Shown: in pieces, positions 10,700 through 21,242 of the stretch
Numbering within the stretch: the stretch's first letter is position 1
Layout: each line of letters begins with the position of its first letter
Assembly (NCBI GenBank): GCA_016946835.1
Contig: JACVTC010000167.1
Location: forward strand, 102,001 to 166,000
From: Neocallimastix lanati (nom. inval.)
Lineage: Eukaryota; Neocallimastigomycota; Neocallimastigomycetes; Neocallimastigales; Neocallimastigaceae
Reading direction: 5' to 3'
Length of the DNA: 64,000 nucleotides
Position numbers and translations under genes: made by a program
Notes under the pieces: generated by a model
Told to the model about the DNA's origin: nothing
Seen by the model: the letters and a program-made list of their open reading frames with translations, nothing else
Databases searched by the model: none

Positions 10700-11509
10700 T
10701 GTAACAATTTTATTATAATTTCTTATAATAAAATTGTTATCTTTAATTTATTAATAATAATATTAATAAATTGAGAATTTTACCTTAAAAGTCGAGTTTA
10801 TTATAAGAGTTGAGGAGAATACGTTATAATAAAAGATATATATATAAAATTTTTTTTATTTTTAAATTTTGTTAAGTTTAATAATTATTTTATTGAGTTT
10901 TTTATTATTATATTTTCTTATAATAATAACTCTTGATTTCTCAAAGAGAACTCAAGAGCCTTATTTATATTTTTTATGAAAATAAGGTTAAATAAGAAAG
11001 GGTTTTCTAATCTTAACAAATCTCTTATCTAGGAAAAGATTAGATAGAAAAACCTAGATAAGTTTTTGATTGATATTCTATCCATATCAATCATCGCATT
11101 AATTAAGTAAAACCGATTACTTCTAAAAAGTAATTGGGAAAAATATTAATTAACCGATTTTCTAATCTAATTTAATGATCGAAAATAAAAGAAAATAATA
11201 AAAGATATTTCGATCATATAATTTATCCTTATATTAAAAATATAAAATTAAATAGTTAATAAAATACAAATTACATTATAAAATACAGAATACAATACAG
11301 AATACAATAGTTACAGTAGAGAAATTAATATATTGTAAATATATTATTTAAAATTAATTAAATAAATTTTGTTAAATTAATGAATATTTAAAATTAAATT
11401 AAATAAATTTAATGAATAAATATTATATGTAATTAAATAAAGTTATAGTTATAATAACTTAACTAAGAAAATATAATTATTTGTTAGCAAATAATTATAG
11501 ATTCTTACA
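10700..11509 (-). mobile_element. E-family LTR (copy E-3), minus orientation, solo
   Basis: Read on the minus strand it starts TGTAAGAATCTATAATT and ends TTGTTACA. CAGAA flanks both sides. A 17-bp perfect hairpin with a 4-base loop (10702-10718 with 10723-10739) lies two bases inside the 3' terminus. The landmark blocks of E-1 and E-2 are all present in inverse order. It faces E-2, so the two LTRs form a large inverted pair. Confidence 0.8.
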
Positions 11510-11514
11510 CAGAA
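11510..11514. repeat. CAGAA shared by E-3 and E-4
   Basis: Third copy of the five-base flank. Confidence 0.7.
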
Positions 11515-12349
11515 TGTAATAATTTCTACAAAAATATAGAAATTATTATCTCTATTAATATTAATATTAATATTAATTAGAACAAAATAAAATAATAATT
11601 TAAATACTTAAGAGAGAGTTTATTATAAGAAAGTATAATAAACTTAGAACACTAAGTGTGAAAGTAAAAATAAAAAAAATATGTTTTATGATAATTTATT
11701 AATACGTTTTATTATTAAAATATTTTATATTTTTATTATAAATTTTATTTTAAAAAATTATTATAGATTTTTTTATTTAAGATTTAAATATTTTATTAAA
11801 AAATTATAAATATTTATTATTATTATTGCAATTTCTTATAATAATAACTCTTGATTTTCGAAATGAAACTCAAGAGTCCTTTTTATACTTTACAATAAAG
11901 AAATAAAAAATTTCTAATCTTAACAAAATACTTTCCAGGAAAAGATTAGTAGAAAAACCTGGAAAGATTTCAACCAATAATCTATACTTATTGGTTATTG
12001 GTTATCGTATTATTAAGTAAAACCATTTTTATGGAAAAACCTTAATAACCGATGTTCTAAATTACGTAAGTTAAACGGTTAAATTAATTCACACTTTAAC
12101 AATTTAACCGAATTAACTTACGAATAAAATAAAATTAAGAAACATACAGAAATAAATACAGAAATGAATATAGAAATACATACAAAATAAATACAAAATA
12201 AATTTAGTAAAATTTAATACATAATTTAATAAAATTTGCTACATTATTAATAATTAATTATTTATAAAATTAAGTAAACTTAATAATTATTTTATAATTA
12301 TTAAGGATTAAGAAATATAGACTTATAACAATAAGTCTAATTTCTTACA
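11515..12349 (-). mobile_element. E-family 3' LTR (copy E-4) of element E, minus orientation
   Basis: On the minus strand the pol stop codon (12359) is followed by AGAAGCGGCAA and then TGTAAGAAATTAGAC, so E-4 is the 3' LTR of element E. It ends ATTATTACA with a 12-bp perfect hairpin (11517-11528 with 11537-11548). It is more diverged from E-1 to E-3 than they are from each other, but it keeps the AACGGTT...AACCGAAT block, the CTTTCCAGG/CCTGGAAAG stem and the ATAATAACTCTTGATTTTC block in the same order. Confidence 0.75.
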
Positions 12350-12358
12350 TTGCCGCTT

Positions 12359-13321
12359 CTAATGATCATTTAGTTCAGTCTTCCTTTTGGTGTATGGCTC
12401 CAGTTGTGAGATATGAAATACCGGGTGTAAGTGAAGATTTTCTGGTAGTTCTAACCAGTAGTTCATTCTTTCCCGCACTTCAATGATCTTGAACGGACCT
12501 AAATATTGATTTGATAGTTTTTTAGCGGGTTCATTGGTAAAATAGTAACGCTTTAGCCAAGCAAGGTCACCAACTTTGAAGGAAGGGCCGAAAGCTTTTC
12601 TAGAATCAGAATATTTTTTGAAGTCTTCTTTTGCTTTAGTAAGATGAACTCTAAGTGCATCGAAATGAGCGGACCAATCCCTAGTCAAGACCGAAGCGTT
12701 ATCTTTCAGCAAAATAGGAGGAGCGTCAATATTACAAACCGGGTTAAATCCATAGTTTGCGCGAAAAGGAAACATTCCAATTGATTTATGTAGAGAATTA
12801 TTATATGCCATCTCACATAAGGGAAGGTAAAAGTTCCATTCGCTCTGAGCAGTAGAACAATAACAACGAAGATATTGCTCAATTACAGAATTAGCCCGTT
12901 CCACTTGACCATTGGATTGTTGATGGTGGGCAGTATCGAGTCTAGGTTTTGTATTCAAGGCGGAGCAGAATGAAGTCCAGAACTCGGATGAAAACTGGGA
13001 GCCATGATCGGAAATAATTATTCTTGGAAAGCCGTGATACCTAAAAATATTAAATAGAAGCATTTTGGCGGTTAGATCGGCAGTTGGAACATCAGAGCAA
13101 GGCACTAAGTGAATCATTTTTGTAAGATGATCATCAACAACCATGATGCACGTACAATTTTGTGAACTTGGGAGAGAAACTATAAAATCGACACCGATGA
13201 TTTCCCACGTCTTGTTGGGAACTGGAAGTGGATGAATTTTACCATAAGGCTTATGGCGGCGTATTTTGTTTCTTCCACAGATTGTACAAGAGCTGACGTA
13301 GTTTTGAATGTCCTTGATCAT
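12359..13321 (-). pseudogene. Element E: Ty3/gypsy integrase (pol 3' part)
   Basis: An open 320-codon frame covers the end of the zinc-binding region (CTICGRNK), the catalytic core and the C-terminal domain. The catalytic D-D-35-E triad is visible: GVDFIV, ISDHGSQF and, exactly 35 residues after the second D, QVERAN. The C-terminal part has LGPFKIIEV and HPVFHISQLEPY, as in gypsy integrases. It is about 65-70 percent similar by eye to element B integrase. The frame is cut off from the rest of pol by several stops and shifts between 13322 and 13636, where the zinc-finger region is degraded, so the whole element is dead. Confidence 0.85.
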
Positions 13322-13636
13322 ATTAGGCCACCAATAAAACCGCTTAAGTTTTTCCAGTGTTTTATCTACACTTTGGTGACCATTTGTTGAGGTATCATGG
13401 AATGATTTGAGTACCTTACCTCTGAGGGTGTATGGAACGATTATTCTTTTTTGGAAATGGAGAATACCATTAATGACCTGAAAAGAGAACTTTTAACTAA
13501 TCCATTATTATCTGAAATTTTCTAAAGTATTCCTTTACAATAGCTATCCTCATTTTGATCCTTAATTAAGGAGTTTAAATTATCATTTGTAGTACAGCAG
13601 AAGATGTCTTCATTAAGAATAGGGTTAACTGTGGTA
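13322..13636 (-). pseudogene. Element E: decayed RNase H-integrase junction
   Basis: Short pieces in different frames resemble the linker and HHCC zinc region of the related element B (for example a piece reading KRFYWWPN just outside the intact integrase frame), but stops occur every few dozen bases. Confidence 0.5.
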
Positions 13637-14737
13637 TTATTTCTTCCTTTTGGTATGTAATCTGGTTTTCTTGACAGTGAGTTGGTTTACCACTTTTATT
13701 ACCAGCTCTGTATGAAATTCTGAAAATAAACTTTGATAAAAATAAGCTCCATCTGATTTGGCGTTGGTTAAGGTTTTAAGGTTCTTGAAGTAAAGGAGGT
13801 TTTTATGATCAGTTATGACTTGTACAGGGAATTTAGCACCTTCTAAATGGTGCCTCCAGACATCGAAAGCTACGATAATTGCGAGAAGCTCTTTATCATA
13901 AATTGTGTAGTTTGCTTCTGCAGTAGTGAGTGATCTGGAGTAGAATGCGATTGGGTGATGTTGACTATCTTTAAAAAAAACTTGGGAAAGGATGCATCCA
14001 ACAGCATAATCGCTGGCATCGATTTCCACAACGAATTCCTTTTCAGGATCCGGGTAGATGAGTACTTCGTTACCAGAGAAAGCATTCTTTAATTCATTGA
14101 AGGCATTGTCTGCCCTAACGTCCCAAATAAAGTCAGTGTTCTTCAAGAGGGTTCGAAGAGGTTCAATAATTGTAGAGAAATTTCTAATGAATTTGCGATA
14201 GAAGTTGCAGAGTCCTAGGAAGCTCTGAAGTTCCTTAACATTCTTTGGAGCGGGCCAGTCGATAATATATTTGAGTTTACTTTTATCTATAGTTAGACCT
14301 TCGGTGGATACTATTAAACCCAAAAACTTTGTTTCCTTAACATGAAAGTCATACTTCTCTAATTTGACGTAGAGACCATTGTCAATTAGTAATTTTAAGA
14401 CAGTACAGACATGTTTCACATGTATATCGGTAGAGGAGGAGTAAATAATTATATCGTCTAAGTATACTTGAACGTAGAAACCTATGCAATCTGCCAAAAC
14501 GTCCTGGATAAATCTTTGGAAAACGGAAGGGGCGTTACGGAGTCCAAAAGGCATGACCAAATACTCAAAATGGCCAATTGGAGTCCTAAAAGCAGTAAGG
14601 TATTCGTGTCCTTCCTTAACACGAACCAAGTTGTACGCTGAGCGTAGATCTAAGCGGGTGAAAATTTTTGCTCCCTTGAACGATTCCATAAGATCTCTGG
14701 CAAAAAATCGAACTGATTTTCCTCCTCTATCCTGACT
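13637..14737 (-). pseudogene. Element E: reverse transcriptase and RNase H, 5'-truncated
   Basis: The frame enters in the middle of reverse transcriptase (RDLMESFKGAKIFTRLDL; the preceding palm region is absent) and continues through the active site YLDDIIIY, the FLGLIVS and QSFLGLCNFYRKF motifs, and RNase H with EIDASDYAVG and TDHKNL. After TDHKNL it loses frame, so the real tail of RNase H is scrambled. Sequence left of about 14737 ends abruptly against an unrelated gag fragment on the opposite strand. With no gag, protease or 5' LTR it cannot move on its own. Confidence 0.85.
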
Positions 14738-14752
14738 GGTACACCAAAAGAT

Positions 14753-14965
14753 GACACTACAAAAGTAATTTATATATCATTTCCCGACTCTATGGTGACG
14801 CTATGAACTGGGCTGGGTCACTTATAGAAAAAAAAAAAGATCCATGTCTAAATGATTATGAAGCCTTCAAGAACTGACTTAAGGCTATGTTTGGCAACAA
14901 CGACCCTACTTTCACAGCCAGTCAACGACTCCAAACTATTAAACAAAAAATAACAGATCAAGCAA
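14753..14965 (+). pseudogene. Ty3/gypsy gag fragment
   Basis: The plus frame reads RLYGDAMNWAGSLIEKKK, then NDYEAFKN, an internal stop, and then LKAMFGNNDPTFTASQRLQ. This matches the capsid pattern of gypsy gag (small-residue A-x-x-W, then a charged F-x-x-x-L/F-x-x-F-G). It lies head-to-head with element E reverse transcriptase and has no LTR or start codon of its own. It is a fragment of another element. Confidence 0.65.
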
Positions 14966-15681
14966 TAAAAATAGTAATAATAATAATAATAATAAAAATA
15001 AAAATAAAAATAATAACAATCGAAGAAATAAAGGTAAAAAAAAAATTACAATAAAAATTAAATAATAAAAACTAATAAAAGGTTAAAATAAAAATAATAA
15101 TAAAAGCATATTTTTAATAAAAACATTTTTTTAAAATTTCTTTAGAACCTATTATGTTTAAAAAAAAAATATAACTTCTTATTATTCTTATAAGTTGTTA
15201 CAATTCTCTATTTTATATTTATTTGGTGTAATTATTAATTTTTTTATCTTTTATTAAAATATATTATTTTATAATTTAACCTTTCTAAATTAACTTATTT
15301 TTTGTTTAAACCTATATCAATACTCATGTCGTTACAGATAATAATAATAATAATAATAACAATAACAGATATAAGAAAAGATAATATATATAATAGAATA
15401 AAATATATAAAACAATATAAAGAATAATAAATAAATTAGAAATATTAGAATATATATAGTATAAACAAATTGATAATAATATAAATGATATATAGAATAG
15501 CATAATTTACTCTAACACTTTATAACAAAGATATAGAAAAATAATTTTCAAATAATTTATTTTGGAATATAAATAATATCATAATAATGATAATTGAGTA
15601 GATATATATATACATACTTAACCCTCGTATACACATAAAAATAAAACTACAATTCAAAATTCTGATATGTTTTTATTATTA
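14966..15681. other. AT-rich DNA between element E and element A
   Basis: Contains AAT and AAAAT microsatellite stretches (14975-15010, 15340-15360) and no supported gene. Confidence 0.4.
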
Positions 15682-15686
15682 TTTAT
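15682..15686. repeat. Left target duplication of element A (TTTAT)
   Basis: TTTAT is repeated at 35186-35190, immediately after the other LTR of the same family. Five bases is the usual gypsy duplication length. The match carries limited weight alone because the DNA is AT-rich. Confidence 0.6.
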
Positions 15687-16410
15687 TGTAAAGATTTAAT
15701 AAAATCTTTAATAATTAATTATATAATAATTAATTAATGTATTAATTATAAATTTATGTAAACTTTTTATAAAGGATAAATTATTATTTAAATAATTTTG
15801 GATAATAAATTTAATCTAAATAATTTATTTAAGTTAGTTAATTTAGTTTATTTAATTTAGTTATTTTATTTAACTTAGTTAATTTAGTTTAGTTAGTTTA
15901 AAATACTTTAAAATTAATTTCGGAATAGTTTTAAATAGTTAAAATTAGTTTAAATAGTTTACAAAAATAGTTTTGAATTGTAAATATATAAATATTAGTA
16001 TTAATAATATTTAAATAATAAATAAATAATAAATGAGTTCTTATTGAATTCAATTATTATTAGAAATAAGTTGAAAGTTTATTGAATTAATTATTGTTTA
16101 GTTTTAGTTAATTATTATTTAATAAAATTATTAATAAATATTTTGTTTATAAATAAATAGTAATATATGTATATTAAATAGGTTTAATATATTAAAATGT
16201 AATCATGAAAAAAATATAAATACATGTAAAATTCATTATTTAAATCGATGTATTAGTTATTGACTAACAAATAGTTAATAACAATAAGAGATTTATTTTT
16301 AAAATTAATAAAAGGTTATTTATTAAAAAAGATTTTTTTATTACGTGTTCTTTTAATTTTAGTGTTAAAATTTTGTTATTTGTAATCTGTTTCCATTACA
16401 ACATTTTACA
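15687..16410 (+). mobile_element. 5' LTR of element A (family A, copy A-1)
   Basis: Begins TGTAAAGATTTAATAAAATC and ends ACATTTTACA. It matches 34683-35185 and 60687-61443 over nearly all of its length. Relative to those copies it lacks about 50 bases near the left end (the TTACGTATATGAAAA word). A gag gene follows downstream and the partner LTR follows the chromodomain at 34683, which sets the orientation. Confidence 0.85.
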
Positions 16411-17044
16411 ATAACTAATACCTTTTAAACAAAAGAAACACGTTACAGATAATAAAACTTTTTACTGTTTTTGGAATTTACTATCGTGATTTTTGAAATT
16501 TACTACCGTGATTTTTTTGGAATTTACTACCATGTTTTTTTTTTTTGATTTCACTACTGTGTTTTTTGGATTCTTATTACCGTGATTCTTGAATTTTTAT
16601 TGTGGATTACAGTGATTTTTTAACTACAGCATTTTGCTAATATTTTGTGACCATAATTTGATTTGTTGTACCATTATAAAGTAGTAGCTTGTTTCTTGTA
16701 TACTTTCAACCAAATAAATCATTTTGGATAGATATTTATACAAAATAATTGATTATATTGATTGTTATTTTATATTTGTGCTGTTTACTCGTCGCACACC
16801 TTTTCAATTGAATAGAGTGCTGACGACTTCACAGCAACAACTATAAATTATAATAATTAAAATAATTAATTTAAAAAAAAAATTATATATATATTTATAT
16901 ATAAGTCTATATAGATCGGTTTAAAGAATAAACGAAAGAATTATTAAACCGATAGCTTTTAAGGAAATATAGGAATAATATACATTTAAGTGATAATTCA
17001 AAAAAATAAAAAAAAAAAAAATTTTTTATTTTTGGTAATTCAAA
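16411..17044 (+). other. Element A leader with degenerate tandem repeat
   Basis: Non-coding leader between LTR and gag. 16461-16622 holds six or seven imperfect copies of GAATTTACTACCGTGATTTT. A canonical TGG primer-binding site directly after the LTR is not seen. Confidence 0.5.
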
Positions 17045-17890
17045 TTGGAAGAACTAAACACTATTTTTCAAAATCTAAATTTGGAAGACAACATGAACCA
17101 GCAACAGCAGGTAAATCAAGGACCTCAGCTTAAAATAATCAATGACCCTCCTACATTCTCTGGAAATATGAGAGAATTAGATGGCTTTCTTACGAGAATC
17201 GAATTGGCAATTGATGCCAATCCTCAGCAATTTACTAATGAAGCAACTAGGGTAAACTTTATGATGTCTTATTTAACTGGAAAGGCTTTAAACTGGGCAT
17301 CTTGTTTAAGAAGAAATAATAATCCCATTTTACAAAATTTAGAACAATTTGTAGCCGAATTAAGAAGAAATTTTGGTGATTCAGATGTTGAAGCTGTTGT
17401 CGCGAATGCTAAACTCTGCAGTATTCATCAATTTAAATATGGTCAAGTTGTTAATTATATTACTGCCTTCCAAAAAGTTAGTCAATACTCAAACTTCAAT
17501 GATGACGCAAAAATCTATATGTTCATTAGAGGCTTAGATCCAAAAAATGCGTGAACGTTTAGCCTTAGTTAATCCAAACCCCAATGATTTAAATGCTTTG
17601 TTCAGAGATATCGTTAATATAGAAAGTTTAACAAAAAGAAACGATATCAAGGAATATTACTTGACGCACCAAGATAGGAGAAATTATAATAATGATGATC
17701 CTATGGATGTAGACCTTTTCAGAATTAGTAAAGGACAGAGAAATATTAAAATACTTTCCAACACACGAAAAGAACTACAAGGAACATAAAGAGAATAATT
17801 CCGTTAAAAGAAGAAAAGGCCTGTGCTTCATTTGTGGAAAACCTGGACATCTAAAATTTAATTGTCCAAATAAGAAAAGACCAAAAGGTG
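17045..17890 (+). pseudogene. Element A gag (capsid and zinc knuckle), frameshifted
   Basis: The first frame (17045-17554) carries the capsid core: ELDGFLTRIELAIDANP, then VNFMMSYLTGKALNWASCL, then LEQFVAELRRNFGDSD. A shift near 17550 moves the protein into the frame of 17547-17789, and another shift leads to a nucleocapsid zinc knuckle at about 17817-17866, CFICGKPGHLKFNC, matching C-x2-C-x4-H-x4-C. There is no ATG at the open-frame start; the first ATG is in MNQQQQ at about 17093. Gag of this element would form the particle shell and bind RNA, but as it stands it is broken. Confidence 0.8.
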
Positions 17891-17989
17891 TTAAGCTTAT
17901 TAACAAATTCGACAACGAAAGCAAGTCCCCTTCTACCTCCCTCAAAAGAATTAAAAAGATAGAAGATTCTGAAAATATTTTTAAATGTT

Positions 17990-18495
17990 TTAAATATAAT
18001 AAATAACGAAAACCTGAATATAAAAGGAAAATCCAATATTATTGATTTTTATATTAAGACTAATGATACAGAAGAAGTCAAGGCAAAAGTTCTTATTGAT
18101 TATGGGTCGGATCTTAATTTTATTCATCCTGAATTTGCTAGAATTAACAAATTCAAACTTAATCTCATTGAGAAGCCCTTTAAAGTCGCTGGTCTTGGCT
18201 ACGGAACCTCTAACGTCAGCAAGGAAACTGAAAAATGCATCTTACGCCTTAGGAATCATTTTGAAGTAATAAAATTGTATTCCTTCCGTATTTCTGATGT
18301 TGATATTATTTTAGGATTCCCTTGGATCGAAAAGCATTGTCCAATAAACTACCATGATTCAAGAAAAATTGCTTTCAGCTCTGGATTCTGCGCTAGACAC
18401 TGTAACGTTGGAAAAAGGAATAGAAAGAATAATAAGAAAAAACTAAGCAAAGTTTCTATTAAATCCAAAGAACCAATAATGAACCCAAAAACGAT
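17990..18495 (+). pseudogene. Element A protease, catalytic triad altered
   Basis: Pieces in two frames give a retroviral-type aspartic protease: VLIDYGSDLNFIHPEF and, about 75 residues on, DIILGFPWIEKHCPINY. The expected D-S/T-G is D-Y-G here, so the site is altered as well as frameshifted near 18270. Confidence 0.7.
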
Positions 18496-18906
18496 ATGAA
18501 TGAAAATTATAACAACAAATATAAGTATTCCTTTGATGATGAATCTGACTCCAATTATACTGAAGAAATTACAATTGGAGGTCGCCGTACTCGTGTAAAA
18601 ACTTGTGAATCATCCGAAAACAAAGGTGAAAATAACAATTTTATTATTAATTATAATAGTAATAGTAATAACTCTTCTATGTTTGATAAAGATGACGAAA
18701 TTTATGAGTTTAGTGATAGGAAAAATATTAATTTAGATAAATTATATACTATTTGCAATTTAATTAATTCATGTAATAATGTAGATAATAAATGTAATAT
18801 TAAATTAAATAAAGATGATGATGTAACAAACTATATTAAGACAAAAAGTGTTTTAAAAAATTTATGTAATATTTGTAAGTGTCTATATATTAGTAATATT
18901 GAATAG
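18496..18906 (+). pseudogene. Element A Asn-rich spacer between protease and RT
   Basis: A 136-codon open frame of low complexity (Asn, Lys, Asp, Ser), with no recognised domain, joins the protease and RT parts. Similar Asn-rich spacers occur in element C. Confidence 0.55.
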
Positions 18907-18930
18907 GACTTAAATCAAAGAATAATTGGA

Positions 18931-20350
18931 GTGCCTCCTATTTATAAAGACTTCATCAAAGTGTTTAATGAAAGAAATTGTAATATATTACCACCTCATC
19001 GTGAATATGATTGTGAAATCAAATTAAAGGATAATTCAAATTTATTTTATGGTCCTATATATCCTCTAACTGAAGCTGAACGAGATGAACTAAAAAAAGT
19101 ATATAAAAGAAAATTTAGAAAAAGGATTCATTAGAAAATCTAAGTCACCTGCTGGTGCACCTGTATTATTTGTTAAAAAGAAAGATGGTTCATTGAGATT
19201 ATGTGTTGATTATAGAAAGTTGAATGAAATGACCATCCGTAATTCTTATCCTCTTCCTTTAATAAGTGTATTATTAGATAGAGTTAAAGGTGCAAAATAT
19301 TTTACCAAGTTGGACTTAAAAAATCTGCTTACAATTTAGTAAGGATTAAAGAAGGCGATGAGTACAAAACTGCATTTCGTACTCGATATGGACATTTTAA
19401 AAATTTAGTTAAGCCTTTTGGCTTAAAAAATGCTCCAGCCACCTTCCAGCATTTTATAAATGATGTTCTTAGCGATTACTTAGATGATTTTGTTATTTAT
19501 TACATTGATGAAATACTAATTTATTCGAATAGTTTAGAGGAACATCATAAACACGTTAAAAAAGGTGCTTAAAAAATTATTAGAAAATAACTTGTACATT
19601 AAATTAGAGAAATGCGAATTCGATGTTACTTGAAACCACTTTCCTTGGTTACATTTTATCAAAAGATGGTTTGAAAGTTAATCCTGAAAAGGTTAAAGCT
19701 ATCCTAGATTGGCCTGTTTCTTGTACTGTAAAGGAAATACAATCATTTATTGGATTATGTAATTACTATAGAATTTTTATCAAGGATTTTGCTAAGATTG
19801 CCCGGCTCTTACATAAACTTACTAGGAAAAATGTTCCATTTATCGGGGTTCTGATCAACAAAATTCCTTTTATAAATTTTAAAAGAACTTTTTTACTTCT
19901 GCTCCAATTTTAAGAAATCCTGATAGTAACAAACCTTTCATTGTGGAAATTGATACTTCCAATTTCGCTGTTGGAGCTATACTTTCCCAAGAATTTGATG
20001 GTCAGTTACACCTAATAGCTTTTTATTTCTACCAATCTAACCAAATCTCAATTGAATTACCCCATTTATGATAAAGAGCTAGCTTCTTGTAATTAAAGTT
20101 GCTTTGGAAGAATGGCGTCACTACCTTGAAGGTGCTCGCCATCCATTCACTATTTATACTGATTACAAAAAATCTTACCTTTCCTAGGAAACCTGAACTT
20201 CTTTCTCAATGACAAATTCATTGGTATGAATTTCGTTCTCGTTTCGATTTTAATCTTGTGTATCGTTCTGGTAAGAAATCTGGTAAACCAGATATTCTGT
20301 CTAGAAGAAGTGATCATTTGGTTGAGTACTCTCGTAATGTTTCTTGCTGT
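18931..20350 (+). pseudogene. Element A reverse transcriptase and RNase H, multiply broken
   Basis: In order: ILPPHREYDCEIKL and GPIYPLTEAERDEL (RT N-terminus), [34 protein letters not shown], then the active-site word [39 protein letters not shown], then RNase [18 protein letters not shown], and finally SGKPDILSRRSDHL. At least five frameshifts or stops separate these pieces. The active site has YIDE in place of Y-x-D-D, losing the second catalytic aspartate. It belongs to the same element as the gag upstream and the integrase pieces on both sides of the nested block. Confidence 0.85.
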
Positions 20351-20411
20351 GTTATGAACTATAAATCTTTTGATGAATCCTTGATTAACTCTATTTTGAA
20401 ATCTTTAAAAA

Positions 20412-20704
20412 GTGATGATTTATTTATTAAAATTGAATCTTATATCTCTAATAAAAATAATGAAAAATCCTTCTATTAAACATATCGACAAAATTAAAAT
20501 TGATAAGGAAGGTTTTTTACTTTTCGATAATCTAATTTATGTCCAGAAGAATCTTCGCACCAGAGTATTAGAATTACATCATGATTCAGTCACGGCCGGT
20601 CATTTTGGTGTTTCTAAAACTTTTGATTTAATTAGTTGCAACTTCTGGTGGCCTAAGTTACGAAATGATGTAAGAAGTTTTTTATTAAGTCTTGCGATAT
20701 TTGC
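20412..20704 (+). pseudogene. Element A integrase, N-terminal zinc region
   Basis: The frame reads LHHDSVTAGHFGVSKTFDLI, then NFWWPKLRNDVRSFLLS, and, after a one-base shift, CDIC: the H-x-n-H-x-n-C-x2-C zinc domain. The sequence then changes abruptly to the gag of element B. The rest of this integrase resumes at 33635, about 13 kb away, after a loss of roughly 90 codons. The open frame runs straight on into B gag, making a chimeric 276-codon ORF. Confidence 0.8.
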
Positions 20705-21242
20705 TGAGAACCTCCATGCAAAGGGAAATGAATCTTTAAATCTTAACGAACTACTCTGTCAATGTGACAAATTTATAATAGATCATCCTAATTCCTTTAC
20801 CAATGATATTTCAAAGATATCATATGTCACAATTAACCTTAAAGGGCTTGCCAAGAAATGGGGACTATCCCTTAAATCTGATGATATTTTGGATGATTTG
20901 TCTTATGAAGAATTCAAGAGACTTCTTATTGAAAATTATGGAGATTCCAAAGAACAAAGAAACTATTTAATTGAAAGGCTGCTAAATTTAAAACAAAGAA
21001 AATTAGGCAATACAGCTGAATATACAATACAATTCCGACATTTGGCAACTAGTATCAAATGGTCAGATTCTGTCTTGATAGACTTATTGAGAAGGGGACT
21101 AATTGAGAAAGTCAGGGAAGAATATGACAAAAAGGATTTACCTACAAAGCTATTCGAGGCAACAAACCTTATTATAAAGATTGATAAATATTGCTACTTC
21201 AGAAATAATATTTTAAATAACGGAATAAATGAAAAAAACTAA
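20705..21242 (+). pseudogene. Element B gag, 5'-truncated
   Basis: Continuous with element A integrase in a single open frame, so it has no start of its own. Capsid-like features: ISYVTINLKGLAKKWGLSL, then SYEEFKRLLIENYGDSK, NLKQRKLGNTAEYTIQFRHL and SDSVLIDLLRRGLIEKVREEY. The 5' LTR and the start of gag are missing. It ends with TAA, overlapping the ATG of pol by 14 bases. Confidence 0.75.

Noticed and set aside
14484-14735. 83-codon plus frame
   Set aside because: Antisense shadow of element E reverse transcriptase.
21225-21236. A AAA AAC as a -1 frameshift signal between gag and pol of element B
   Set aside because: The heptamer is in register, but a -1 shift leads to a frame other than pol; pol lies in +1.
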